Source of the DNA: Leifsonia sp. Leaf264
Lineage (GTDB): Bacteria; Actinomycetota; Actinomycetes; Actinomycetales; Microbacteriaceae
Assembly: GCF_001422325.1 (NCBI RefSeq)
Contig: NZ_LMMR01000005.1
Location: 372,001 to 436,000 of the forward strand
Reading direction: 5' to 3'
DNA length: 64,000 nt
Within the stretch, counting starts at the first letter, position 1. Every line of letters starts with the position of its first letter. Of this stretch, positions 31,310 through 39,890 are shown piece by piece. The notes under the pieces were generated by a model. The model had not been told where the DNA came from and ran no database searches. It worked only from the letters and a program-made list of their open reading frames with translations. Made by a program: the position numbers and the translations under genes.

Positions 31310-34300
31310 CCGCGCAGCCATTGACCTGGCCTCCATCATGGTGGGCGTGATCGTCATCGCGATCGTCAGTGGAATCATCGGAGTGTCAGTGTTCGCGGTG
31401 ATCCCATGGGCACACGAGCAGGCGGCGAAGTCGAACCTGCAGTCGGTGGTCCTCGCCGAGCAGACAGCACGGGTCCCATCAGCGGTGTGTGAGAAGTCCG
31501 GCAGGTACCTGAGCCGTTCCGACCTGAACGAATGCCATTTCCTGGACGCACCCGACAACGTGACGGTCGGCGCTCCCGCAGACGGCTCCTGCTACCTCGG
31601 CATCGCCACAACCGGGAACAAGGTCTTCTGGGTCGACAACAAGACGCCCACTATCCACGACGCCAAGACCGAACCGGGAACCAACGACTGCGTCAACTTC
31701 GCCGAGCTGCTCGCCGAGCTCGCCCCCGCGCAAGCCCCGGAACCGGTGCCGGTCGCAGACCCGTTCACCGTCCTCACGAAGTACGACCACCGAACCCCGA
31801 TCTCCTCGAAATGGGCCGCGGTGGACATGTCCACGGACGGCGCAGTGATGGTCGCCGCTCTCACCGACGGTGCCCTGTACCGGTCCACCGACGTCGGCCA
31901 GACCTGGGATCCGATGACGGCGGCCGGGCAGCTGGCCTGGTCGTCCATCGCTGTGTCCCCGAACGGCGACCACATCATCGCGTCGGTCACCGGCGGTGAC
32001 CTGTGGACGTCAGACGACAACGGAAAGCACTGGAAGGCGCTGGGTGTCGGAACCCAGGACTGGACCGACGTCCAAGTGTCCTCCGACGGGAAGACCGTCA
32101 TCGGCACAGCCCGCGGCCAGAACATCTTCCACTCCGAAGATGCCGGCTCCACCTGGACGACAACCCCGACCGGCGAGTTCACCGCCGTGGCCACCTCCAA
32201 GGACGGCGCCCACTTGGCAGCGGCAGTCAAAGACGGACCGCTGTACACGTCAGCTGACTCCGGGAAGCATTGGGCAGTTCGGACGGCCGCCGGCCAGCTC
32301 ACCTGGTCTGGTCTGACCTCATCCCAGGACGGCGACATGCTGGTCGCTTCCGTCGCCAATGGGTTCCTGTACCGGTCCACGGACTACGGCAAGACGTGGA
32401 CCCCGCTCCTCTCGGACTCCGCCCGAAACTGGTCGTCGGTGTCCTCTTCGTACAACGGACAGAAGATCGTCGCAACCGTCTCCGGCGGCACCGTGTGGCA
32501 CTCCACTGACGGCGGGGCGAACTGGGTGCAGCGCACCAACCCGACCGGCACCATCACCTGGTCAAGCTCCGCGTACGCCGGCAACGGCAGCATGTTCATC
32601 GTCGGGAACCTGACCGGCAACCCGTACACCTCCGTCGACGGTGGTGCGACATTCACGAAGCAGACGGCAGGCGGAAGCCTCATCAACGCTGTCGCCGCGA
32701 ACAAGGACGGGTCGAGGATCGCAGCGTCCCGCTCCGGATCCTCGGCGGCCGTGTACTCATCATCGAACGGCGGGACCAACTGGGTCACCAGCAGCAACTC
32801 CCCAGCAGCCTCGTCGATCGCCATCGACCCGGACGGCACCACAATCCTCGCGGGCCGTGCGACATTCGCCGAGTACTACCTGGCGGTGTCAACGAACGGG
32901 ACAACCTTCACCGACCAGACGCAGGAGCGTAAACGCGACTGGGGCCCCATCGCCCTTGCCGACGGCGGGAAGATGATCGCCGGAGTCAGCGGAGCAACCG
33001 GGCAGATCATCCTGTCCTCGAACAGCGGCACCACCTTGCGATCAGTCGGTTCCGATCCGGCGTCCTGGGAGGACGTCGACATGTCCGACGACGGTGTGCA
33101 CGCCGTAGCCGGGCAGAACACAGGGACGTTCGGGGCAGCAACCACTGACGACGGCGGGTTCACCTGGCGTGCGGCTACATCTCCCGCAACCGCGGAAGCT
33201 GTTGCCATCTCCACTGACGGCCAGCGCGTCCTCGCCTCCCGGAACTCAGGCAACTACGCCTATGTGTACCTGTCCACGGACGGCGGAGTGACATTCTCCC
33301 AGACAGGCTCGCAAGCGCACGTACCCACCGTCGCATGCGACAAGGACTGCAAGGCGATGTACTCCCCGAAGATCTTCAACGCCACCCAGGGCTACGACCT
33401 GTACAGGTCGCCGGACGGCGGAGCAACATGGCCTAGCGTCGGGAACCTGCTCAACAATGAGAGCCTCTACCAGTCGATCGCCATGTCCAAAGGCGATGAA
33501 GGCAAGATCGCCGTCATGGCTACAGCCGGCACAGTCGGACAAGTGTTCGTCAGCACTGACAGCGGCACCACCTGGCGGACAACAAACCTCCGCGCGGGCG
33601 GCTGGACTGCCGTGTCCGCATCCGATGACGGCAGTCACCTCGTCGCGGGGATCAGCACATCCAGTCAGTACCTGTACGAGTCGAACGACGCCGGACAGAC
33701 ATGGTCGCAGCGCACCACTTCGTCGGACATCACGACGGCGGCGATCAGCGGCGACGGCAAAAAGATCTTGGTCCGAGCCAACACCAGCTACCGCAGGGTC
33801 GACGCGGACGGCGGTGCTTGGACGGCGATGACGGGAGGAGGGGGCACCGCAAAGGTCGCAGCGCTCAACCGAGACGGCTCCATCGCCTACACCGGCTCCT
33901 GGTTCTCTGCCACGACCGGGTACGGCCTCTACCGCGGCAACACGACAGCGATGACCACCACCGGAGTCACCAACTCGCTCTGGACTGGGTTGGACACCAG
34001 CTCCGACGGGAAGCTGGTGCTGGCACCGGTGAAGACCGGGCAGATCTTCCGCACCGTCGACGGAACAGCCACCACGCCCGTCTGGACACCCGTCGGCCCC
34101 ACCGCAACCTGGAAGGGTGCGACCATCGCATCCGGCGACAGCACCATCGCCTACGCCGTCGCCGACAACCGCAAGGTGGTGAAGTCCACCGACAGCGGAG
34201 CCACCTGGTCTGACAAGGAGTCTGGTGAGCACCCGTTCGTCGGAGTGGCCACCTCTTCGGACGGCTCCAAGGTCGTAGCTGCCGCATCGGACGGACACAT

Positions 34301-34445
34301 CCACACCTCCGTCAACGGCGGTACGGCCTGGCACGACTGGGATGCTCCCGGCGCCTGGCAGTCGGTGGCGATGTCCGGAGACGGGGCACACATCTACCTG
34401 CAGTCCGCTGACGGCGTCGTCCGGTACGACTTCAACCAGGGCTGA
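31278..34445 (+). CDS. Membrane-anchored Asp-box (BNR) repeat protein with pilin-like start
   Basis: 1055 residues. The N-terminus (1-65) looks like a type IV pilin helix: short basic lead, then ASIMVGVIVIAIVSGIIGVSVFAV running into a long amphipathic helix. A Cys-containing domain with Cys73, Cys88, Cys106 and Cys139 precedes about 19 Asp-box-like repeats (STDVGQTW, SEDAGSTW, STDYGKTW, SVDGGATF and so on) from about 200 to the end, which should form two or three beta-propellers. Such propellers occur in sialidase-like and adhesin proteins. No sialidase active-site arginines are evident. Surface exposure, as a receptor binder or adhesin, is inference. Confidence 0.75.
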   Translation: MLRLRHAITASRAAIDLASIMVGVIVIAIVSGIIGVSVFAVIPWAHEQAAKSNLQSVVLAEQTARVPSAVCEKSGRYLSRSDLNECHFLDAPDNVTVGAPADGSCYLGIATTGNKVFWVDNKTPTIHDAKTEPGTNDCVNFAELLAELAPAQAPEPVPVADPFTVLTKYDHRTPISSKWAAVDMSTDGAVMVAALTDGALYRSTDVGQTWDPMTAAGQLAWSSIAVSPNGDHIIASVTGGDLWTSDDNGKHWKALGVGTQDWTDVQVSSDGKTVIGTARGQNIFHSEDAGSTWTTTPTGEFTAVATSKDGAHLAAAVKDGPLYTSADSGKHWAVRTAAGQLTWSGLTSSQDGDMLVASVANGFLYRSTDYGKTWTPLLSDSARNWSSVSSSYNGQKIVATVSGGTVWHSTDGGANWVQRTNPTGTITWSSSAYAGNGSMFIVGNLTGNPYTSVDGGATFTKQTAGGSLINAVAANKDGSRIAASRSGSSAAVYSSSNGGTNWVTSSNSPAASSIAIDPDGTTILAGRATFAEYYLAVSTNGTTFTDQTQERKRDWGPIALADGGKMIAGVSGATGQIILSSNSGTTLRSVGSDPASWEDVDMSDDGVHAVAGQNTGTFGAATTDDGGFTWRAATSPATAEAVAISTDGQRVLASRNSGNYAYVYLSTDGGVTFSQTGSQAHVPTVACDKDCKAMYSPKIFNATQGYDLYRSPDGGATWPSVGNLLNNESLYQSIAMSKGDEGKIAVMATAGTVGQVFVSTDSGTTWRTTNLRAGGWTAVSASDDGSHLVAGISTSSQYLYESNDAGQTWSQRTTSSDITTAAISGDGKKILVRANTSYRRVDADGGAWTAMTGGGGTAKVAALNRDGSIAYTGSWFSATTGYGLYRGNTTAMTTTGVTNSLWTGLDTSSDGKLVLAPVKTGQIFRTVDGTATTPVWTPVGPTATWKGATIASGDSTIAYAVADNRKVVKSTDSGATWSDKESGEHPFVGVATSSDGSKVVAAASDGHIHTSVNGGTAWHDWDAPGAWQSVAMSGDGAHIYLQSADGVVRYDFNQG

Positions 34446-34448
34446 CCC

Positions 34449-34462
34449 GCCGCACACCTACG
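34449..34462 (+). promoter_or_regulatory. Type 3 SAS for the gene at 34489
   Basis: GCCGCACACCTACG, here 40 bases before the ATG with GAGGAGGGAG in the leader. Confidence 0.55.
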
Positions 34463-34488
34463 TTTCGAAACCCTGAGGAGGGAGACGA

Positions 34489-35106
34489 ATGACCGAACAG
34501 AAGCGCGGCAACAAGACCGTGATCACCAACCCCGACGGCACCACACAGATCGTCGACAACGCTGGCGCGTTCGCCGGCAAGGACGCGCCTGGCGCGAGCG
34601 AGTCCAGCGTGTCGAACCCGCTGGCCGGCCTCGGCAGCAAGCCGGTGCCCGCGTCTGCGTTCACCGAGCAGTTCACCGGCCACTTCAAGAAGGACGGCGT
34701 CTACCGCCCGAACGAGTTCCCGCAGTTCGCCACCGCGGATGAGATCCCCGATGACATCCCCGCGAACCGAATCTGGTCCGCCACCTCCACCGCCGGCGAG
34801 GTCGCGTACACCCCGGGTGTGCAGCCCGGTGCGACGTCCTTCACGGTCACCGATGAGCCGCACTCGTTCAACACCCCGTACACGTTCGACCAGTTCGACA
34901 ACTTCTACGAGCAGGTCGAGACGATGGACGGCGATTTCGCCCAGTACGACACCATCGACCAGGTACCCGACGGGTACGACCCGTCGGAGATCTTCGCTCT
35001 ACGCGACAGCAACGTCACCGACCCCCGCGGCCCCGAGTACGAGGTGGAGTTCGTCCACGGGTACGACCAGGACGCCATCTACTACACGGTCGCGGTCGCG
35101 AAGTAG
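34489..35106 (+). CDS. Mid-size protein of the type 3 SAS cohort
   Basis: 205 residues, acidic. The start carries the tag: NPDGTTQIVDNAGAFAGKDAPG (split pattern NPDGT plus AFAGK). The body contains two similar units, RPNEFPQFATADEIPDDIPANRIW and QYDTIDQVPDGYDPSEIF, suggesting a small internal repeat. Function unknown. Confidence 0.7.
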   Translation: MTEQKRGNKTVITNPDGTTQIVDNAGAFAGKDAPGASESSVSNPLAGLGSKPVPASAFTEQFTGHFKKDGVYRPNEFPQFATADEIPDDIPANRIWSATSTAGEVAYTPGVQPGATSFTVTDEPHSFNTPYTFDQFDNFYEQVETMDGDFAQYDTIDQVPDGYDPSEIFALRDSNVTDPRGPEYEVEFVHGYDQDAIYYTVAVAK

Positions 35107-35119
35107 GCAGCGGAACGAC

Positions 35120-35148
35120 GCCGGCCGTTGGAGAGATCCACGGCCGGC
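35120..35148. terminator. Terminator between convergent genes
   Basis: GCCGGCCGT (35120-35128) pairs with ACGGCCGGC (35140-35148), followed by TTTCT. It lies between genes ending at 35106 and 35158. Confidence 0.8.
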
Positions 35149-35157
35149 TTTCTGCGT

Positions 35158-35547
35158 CTAGTAGTTGACGGCTTCCCCACCGAGCTCCGACTGGTATTTG
35201 CCGGGGTTCTCGTCTTCGGGTGCGATGACCCAGTTCTCTCCGACGAGCAGGTGCCTTCCGAGTCCCAGGTCGTTGTCCTTCATCTTCTTCAGGAACGCAT
35301 CCTGCTGGTCGGTGTCCTCGAACAGCGCCAGCCGTGACTCGCCACCGTTGCAGTCGCCGTAGGCCATCGTGAACGCCGGGCGCTCCCCGATCTTGCTTTC
35401 GGTCAGCAGGCCGCATTCACCGTCGGCGGCCATGTAGTCCTGCCGCAGCTCCTCCAGGGTGTCGTACGCCTTCGACGGCTGAGGCGCAGCTGCGGCGCAT
35501 CCGACTGTCACGAGCACGAGCAGGACGACGGGAAGGAGCTTGAGCAT
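35158..35547 (-). CDS. Putative lipoprotein
   Basis: 129 residues. MLKLLPVVLLVLVTVGCAAAAP is a lipoprotein-type signal with Cys17 as the lipidated residue (-3 is Thr, a little unusual). The mature part has two Cys (GECGLL and GDCNGG) that could form a disulfide. TAGACT ends seven bases before the ATG, a canonical leaderless promoter. As a phage-coded surface lipoprotein it may alter superinfection, but this is speculation. Confidence 0.7.
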   Translation of the reverse strand: MLKLLPVVLLVLVTVGCAAAAPQPSKAYDTLEELRQDYMAADGECGLLTESKIGERPAFTMAYGDCNGGESRLALFEDTDQQDAFLKKMKDNDLGLGRHLLVGENWVIAPEDENPGKYQSELGGEAVNY

Positions 35548-35606
35548 CCCGGCAGTCTACGAAGCACGGGAACGCGGCGTACACGCCCAGTCCGGGGGCG
35601 GGCCTT

Positions 35607-36902
35607 TCACCTCGCGTACGCCACTGCCAGTTCATCCCAGTGCGTGGTCGCTCGCGGGCTGAGCTGCTCCCGTCGCATCTTCCATACCGGACCTTTCCGG
35701 ATCCCACCGAGCCCGAGCCCGATCGCGCCGGTGCCGACCTTCTTGGTGACTGAGTCGATGACCGCCCCCAGGTCTTTCTGGTCGTACAGCGGGGTGAACG
35801 GTTCCAGGAATGCATGCGACGCCTTCGGCGTGATCCCGGTCAGGATGACGCCGGCCCGCACGTACTTCGCACCCGGCACCAGCTGCGGACCCAACGACTG
35901 GATGGCTGCTTTCGACAAGGTGATCGGGTCGTCCGTCGGGACGGAGAGTGTGACGGACACGGCCGGGTAGGACTGGACGGCGTCCGGGTTGAACCCGTGC
36001 GTGCCCGCGAACACTTGCAGGTGCTGGGCGACGGACCCTTGCTTCCTGAGCCTGGCTGATGCCCGTTGGGCGTAGACGGACAGCATCTGCTCCATGTCCT
36101 CCGCCCGGGTGACCGGCTGCCCGAACATGCGGGAGTAGATCAGCTGCTCCTTCGCCGCCCGCGTCGGTTCGGTGACGATCGCGTCCGTGCCGCGGAGCTC
36201 GTACACGGTGCGCTGCAGCACGACGCTGAACTTGGTGCGGATTAGCTTCGGGTCGGCGTCCCGCAGGTCCTTGATCGTGTGGATGTCGAGGACGTTGAGT
36301 CGCTTCTCGGTGCGGCCGGCGACACCCCAGATTTCGGTCACCGGCAGGCTGTCCATGATCACGTCCTGCTGGGCGGGTGTGTACGCATCCCAGTGAGCGA
36401 CGCCGCCCAACGCGGGTGTCTTCTTGGCGCCGTGGTTCGCCAGCTTGGACAATGTGCGGCTTCCGCCGAAGCCGACGCAGACCGGCAGGCCAACGTTCCG
36501 GAGGACCGCGGCGCGGATCTTCCGTCCGGCGGCTACGAGCTCGTCGACGTTCCCCCGCAGATGGACGAAAGCTTCATCAATACTGTACGGCTCAACACCG
36601 GCACAGAACCGGCCGATCACTTCGAATGCCCTCGAGCTGAGGTCGCCGTACAACTCGTAATTGCTGGACCGGTGCTGCAGGTTCCAGTGTTTCGCGAGCG
36701 GCGCCAACTGGAACCATGGGTCGCCCATCTTGATGCCGAGGGCTTTCGCTTCGGCGCTGCGGGCGACGACACACCCGTCGTTGTTGCTGAGGACGACGGT
36801 GGGGACGCCATGAAGTTTCGGGTCGAACACCCGCTCGCAGGACACGAAGAAGTTGTTGACGTCGACGAGGCCTATGCGGCGGGGGCCTCGGTCACCGGAC
36901 AT
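35607..36902 (-). CDS. umuC: Y-family DNA polymerase, UmuC subunit
   Basis: 431 residues, usual length for UmuC. The catalytic palm motifs are intact: [13 protein letters not shown] (Asp14), [11 protein letters not shown], and YSIDEAF (Asp109, Glu110); a helix-hairpin-helix thumb ([18 protein letters not shown]) and little-finger domain follow. It copies past DNA lesions as part of Pol V with UmuD'. Its ATG overlaps the umuD stop by 11 bases, so the pair is one SOS operon. Confidence 0.92.
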   Translation of the reverse strand: MSGDRGPRRIGLVDVNNFFVSCERVFDPKLHGVPTVVLSNNDGCVVARSAEAKALGIKMGDPWFQLAPLAKHWNLQHRSSNYELYGDLSSRAFEVIGRFCAGVEPYSIDEAFVHLRGNVDELVAAGRKIRAAVLRNVGLPVCVGFGGSRTLSKLANHGAKKTPALGGVAHWDAYTPAQQDVIMDSLPVTEIWGVAGRTEKRLNVLDIHTIKDLRDADPKLIRTKFSVVLQRTVYELRGTDAIVTEPTRAAKEQLIYSRMFGQPVTRAEDMEQMLSVYAQRASARLRKQGSVAQHLQVFAGTHGFNPDAVQSYPAVSVTLSVPTDDPITLSKAAIQSLGPQLVPGAKYVRAGVILTGITPKASHAFLEPFTPLYDQKDLGAVIDSVTKKVGTGAIGLGLGGIRKGPVWKMRREQLSPRATTHWDELAVAYAR

Positions 36903-37326
36903 GGTGCAGGCAGATGGTGACGACGCCCCAGATGCTGAGGTTCGCGTCGCCGCGCAAGATGATGTCGGGGAAGTCGGGGTTCTCGGCGTGCAGGGCGACG
37001 GACCCGCCCCGCATGCGCAGGCGTTTCAGGGTGAGGTCGCCGTCGAGGATGGCGATGACCACCGACCCGTCGGTCGGGGTGAGGGACCGGTCGACGATCA
37101 CTTCGTCCCCGTCGTAGATGCCGACACCGGTCATGGATTCGCCGGACACCCTGATGATGAACGTCGAGGTCGGGTCTTGGATGAGGTGGGTGTTCAGGTC
37201 GACGGGCCCGTTGTAGTAATCCTGGGCTGGGGATGGGAAGCCGGCTGGGACGGCGACGGGTGCGTAGAGCGGCAGTTGGCGGCGGAGTGACTTAGCCGGG
37301 TCGATGGGGAGCACGGCGAGGGTCAT
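36892..37326 (-). CDS. umuD: UmuD, self-cleaving S24 peptidase
   Basis: 144 residues. [11 protein letters not shown] holds the cleavage site (Ala28-Gly29), SGESM the nucleophile Ser64, and TLKRL the Lys101 general base; no DNA-binding domain, so it is UmuD rather than LexA. RecA-stimulated cleavage gives UmuD', which joins UmuC. GGAAGGGAG precedes the ATG. A SOS box lies 16 bases upstream. Confidence 0.92.
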   Translation of the reverse strand: MTLAVLPIDPAKSLRRQLPLYAPVAVPAGFPSPAQDYYNGPVDLNTHLIQDPTSTFIIRVSGESMTGVGIYDGDEVIVDRSLTPTDGSVVIAILDGDLTLKRLRMRGGSVALHAENPDFPDIILRGDANLSIWGVVTICLHHVR

Positions 37327-37341
37327 GCGGTCTCCCTTCCA

Positions 37342-37357
37342 TCGAACAAGCCTTCGA
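37342..37357 (-). promoter_or_regulatory. LexA SOS box upstream of umuDC
   Basis: TCGAACAAGCCTTCGA, one base short of perfect against the actinobacterial consensus TCGAAC-N4-GTTCGA. It places the operon under the host LexA. No SAS precedes this operon. Confidence 0.8.
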
Positions 37358-37438
37358 AAGTCTGATGGTACGCGCGACGGCTGACGGAAGGAAGTTGAGG
37401 GACGCTCCCCAGTACGGGGACGCGGCTTGCTACCGTTT

Positions 37439-37448
37439 GCCACATGGC
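37439..37448 (+). promoter_or_regulatory. Type 1 SAS for the genes at 37.46-37.62 kb
   Basis: GCCACATGGC; the base 18 on begins GTG 37457. The SAS ATG itself (37444) opens a frame fused to the next membrane protein. Confidence 0.5.
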
Positions 37449-37456
37449 CTCTACTC

Positions 37457-37504
37457 GTGACTACCCCAACGACGCAGAAGACCCCGCACAGAGTGCTGGC
37501 ATGA
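37457..37504 (+). CDS. Leader micro-ORF, 15 residues
   Basis: GTG at the exact SAS spacing encodes MTTPTTQKTPHRVLA; its TGA overlaps the ATG of the next gene (ATGA), the coupling used all over this genome. Confidence 0.4.
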   Translation: MTTPTTQKTPHRVLA

Positions 37505-37620
37505 GCGAACGACGTCCACCGAACTGGCCTTTGGCGATCACACTGAGCGCCATCCTCATCGCCGGCCTGACGGTGCTCGCAGTGTTCTTCATCGCGGTCA
37601 TGCCCACTCTGGGCCCGTAG
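37501..37620 (+). CDS. Tiny single-pass membrane protein
   Basis: 39 residues: MSERRPPNWP, then a membrane helix ITLSAILIAGLTVLAVFFIAV and a four-residue end. The frame stays open back to ATG 37444, giving a 58-residue form; the SAS spacing and ATGA overlap favour the shorter one. Function unknown. Confidence 0.55.
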   Translation: MSERRPPNWPLAITLSAILIAGLTVLAVFFIAVMPTLGP

Positions 37621-37667
37621 CCCACGCGACCGCACCTCGGCCCGCCGCGAGAGAACGGAACAGCAAC

Positions 37668-37901
37668 GTGCTCGAAATCCTGCCCGCCGTGTTCGATGCG
37701 CTCACGGTAGTTACCGCCCGGCAGCGCGGAACCCGAGCTCAGCGCGCTGCGGCACGTGCAGCGGGACGTCGCCTGAACTTCACCGGGCACCCGTCTGGGC
37801 TCTCCGCCGTGCTGTCTCCTACCAAGTACCGGGAGGAGTTGGAGGCGTGGAAAGCCCGCGAGGACGCCGCCAACAGACGACCCGATTCACCCGCGCAGTA
37901 A
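37668..37901 (+). CDS. Hypothetical basic protein
   Basis: 77 residues with a GTG start and a weak ribosome site (CGGAAC). Arg/Ala-rich helices (TARQRGTRAQRAAARAAGRRL) and a charged tail. It converges on the HNH gene. Coding status less sure than most. Confidence 0.5.
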   Translation: MLEILPAVFDALTVVTARQRGTRAQRAAARAAGRRLNFTGHPSGLSAVLSPTKYREELEAWKAREDAANRRPDSPAQ

Positions 37902-37946
37902 CCGCGGTGACGTGTCCCCACACTGCCGGTGCCCGGTGGTCGATGT

Positions 37947-38561
37947 TCACGGTTGCTGTTTCTCGTATCGCCAGGCGATCAGCTTCTTGAACCATTCCGG
38001 GTCGTCATCGCCGACGACATAGTCGTCGAGTGCTGATCTCCGGTGGGGCAGCCCTTGCTCTTCCCGCCAGGCGTATTCGATCTGCGCCCGCTTCTCCGTC
38101 TTGGCGATGATCTGGACGATCTTGAGGTGAGCTCGGGCGTCTGGGTCGTTGTACCACTCGACAGCTTGGGCGAACGCGGCTGCCATCCGTTGCGGGTCCG
38201 GCTCACCGTACGGGGCGTCGCTTCTGACCTGGTTGCAGTACTGGTGGACGACACGGACGTTCCCCCAGATGTCCGGGCCCAAGTCGACCTGCGGGATGAT
38301 GTGGTCAACCTCGGCCGCGCCGGGGTGCGGACGGCGCAGGTCAATGTCGATCGGCGTCTCGCAGATGTCGCATCGACCGCCGAACGCGGCGTGCAGGAAC
38401 ACTGCCACCAGGCGCCGGTCTTTCGGGACCGGCGTCTTCAACCAGACGTTGTACGCGACGACATCGGCAGGGTCCGGGTGAGCGTTCTTCGCGGCGAACT
38501 TCGCTGCGAGCTCCTGCTCGTACCACCGGGTTTCTTCCGGGTCGGTGGGCACGTATTTCAT
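37947..38561 (-). CDS. HNH endonuclease
   Basis: 204 residues. CDIC near 73 and a distal HQYCNQ provide zinc ligands; AEVDHIIPQ with GNVRVVHQYCN gives the HNH catalytic core (His in DH, Asn, His). Such phage nucleases act in packaging or as homing enzymes; no terminase is nearby, so homing or DNA degradation is equally possible. TAGCCT ends seven bases before the ATG, a canonical leaderless promoter. Confidence 0.85.
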   Translation of the reverse strand: MKYVPTDPEETRWYEQELAAKFAAKNAHPDPADVVAYNVWLKTPVPKDRRLVAVFLHAAFGGRCDICETPIDIDLRRPHPGAAEVDHIIPQVDLGPDIWGNVRVVHQYCNQVRSDAPYGEPDPQRMAAAFAQAVEWYNDPDARAHLKIVQIIAKTEKRAQIEYAWREEQGLPHRRSALDDYVVGDDDPEWFKKLIAWRYEKQQP

Positions 38562-38598
38562 CCCCGCAGGCTACTGGCGGTCGCCGACACGCTCCCCC

Positions 38599-38612
38599 GC
38601 CACACACCTAGG
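38599..38612 (+). promoter_or_regulatory. Type 3 SAS for the gene at 38618
   Basis: GCCACACACCTAGG, 19 bases before the ATG. Confidence 0.6.
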
Positions 38613-38617
38613 AACGC

Positions 38618-39703
38618 ATGACCGTCGACGTACGCAACAACATCCATGACCTCCTCGGCCGGTTCGCCGGCAAGGTCCCCACCGCCTCCAACTCCGTCCT
38701 CACCGCACTCACGCCGGTGGACACCACAGCCCCGCAGTTCGACGGGTTCACCTACCAGGGCATCCACTTCGTCGACGAGTTCTCCCTCCTCGAACACATC
38801 GAAGACACCACCGGCGGGTACCGACCCGAGAACCTCCAGGAAGTGATGGAGAACCTCACCCACCGCTACGGGGGCGCAGCCGCCACAAACTCCTACGTGT
38901 TCCCGCTCGCTGGAGCCGGCATCGACCCCGAGCAGGTCCCAGCATCCGACGCCCTCTACGGTGCCGTCGGATGGGACTACGAATCCCAGCCGGTCGACCA
39001 CGACGAGGTCGTCGGCAACCTCACCCGCAACCACCCGGACGAAGCCCACCGCGTGAACTCCGACGGTCTCCACCGCACCACCGAGCAGTTCATCGTCGCG
39101 ATGGCCGTCGAGCTCGGCATCGACCTGACCGACCAGAGCTCCTACGACGTCGACGACTTCCCGAAGCCGATCGCATCCGAAGCTGTGGGCGCGGCCGACC
39201 TGCCCGCCCTCCGCCTCCCGTACTTCTCCGTCGACCACGGCCCGGAGACCGGAGAGTACGAAGAGCTGAACCCGACCGCCCACACTCTCCAGGACTGGGT
39301 CGACAAGTACGACGACGAGATCGGCGACTTCGGCCAGCGCGGCCAGCTCCTCGACGGCGTCAACTGGCACGAAGACCCCATCCACTGCCTCGAAACCATC
39401 AGGGAGAACGCCGCCAAGCACAACATCGACCTCGACGCCCTCGGCGTGGAGCTCCCGAAGCCGCACAACTTCTGGCGCACCCCCAACGGGTTCCTCGCCA
39501 CAGCCCAGGACGCCCTCGACGAGTGGGTGAACAACGCCGAGTTCCCCGAGTACGGCGACGCGAACCTGTCCGACGTCCTCTGGGACGGCACCGACTACGC
39601 ACGCCGCGACATGGGCTGGAACATCCGCCAGATCCGCTTCAACGCGAAGAACCTCGGCATCGACCTGGACAGCTTCGGCACGAAGTTCCCGCAGGAGGTC
39701 TGA
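38618..39703 (+). CDS. Mid-size protein of the type 3 SAS cohort with internal repeats
   Basis: 361 residues. The tag appears as HDLLGRFAGKVP near residue 10. Two units near the C-terminus match each other: LETIRENAAKHNIDLDALGVELPK and IRQIRFNAKNLGIDLDSFGTKFPQ; a third, looser one is VAMAVELGIDLTDQSSYDVDDFPK. Between them are WV-x-x-YDDE-like helices. Function unknown. Confidence 0.7.
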   Translation: MTVDVRNNIHDLLGRFAGKVPTASNSVLTALTPVDTTAPQFDGFTYQGIHFVDEFSLLEHIEDTTGGYRPENLQEVMENLTHRYGGAAATNSYVFPLAGAGIDPEQVPASDALYGAVGWDYESQPVDHDEVVGNLTRNHPDEAHRVNSDGLHRTTEQFIVAMAVELGIDLTDQSSYDVDDFPKPIASEAVGAADLPALRLPYFSVDHGPETGEYEELNPTAHTLQDWVDKYDDEIGDFGQRGQLLDGVNWHEDPIHCLETIRENAAKHNIDLDALGVELPKPHNFWRTPNGFLATAQDALDEWVNNAEFPEYGDANLSDVLWDGTDYARRDMGWNIRQIRFNAKNLGIDLDSFGTKFPQEV

Positions 39704-39729
39704 ACGACTGCCGACCGACACGTTGCATG

Positions 39730-39765
39730 AAGCCGCTGCCGCCCATCACCCGGGCGCAGCGGCTT
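39730..39765 (+). terminator. Terminator
   Basis: AAGCCGCTGC (39730-39739) pairs with GCAGCGGCTT (39756-39765), then TT. It closes the unit that ends at 39703. Confidence 0.8.
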
Positions 39766-39872
39766 TTGCGTTGCCCCAGCTGGTCGCACTCACTAACAGG
39801 TAGCGCGGATGCCCCCGGGATTCAGCCCGGGGAGGAAGCACTGCCTGTCACGTCTGACATTTCGGTGCAATG

Positions 39873-39890
39873 CCGCACATGAATGCACTG
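39873..39890 (+). promoter_or_regulatory. SAS-like sequence before tnpB
   Basis: CCGCACATG, with ATG 39891 exactly 18 bases from its first base; the GGTG part is missing. It may be chance or a sign that the element uses the phage promoter. Confidence 0.35.

Noticed and set aside
31278-34445. Sialidase
   Set aside because: Asp boxes alone do not make a sialidase; no arginine triad or RIP/FRIP-type motif is visible.
33246-34457. 403-codon open frame on the minus strand
   Set aside because: Antisense to the Asp-box repeats; its regular Val/Gly/Asp pattern mirrors those repeats.
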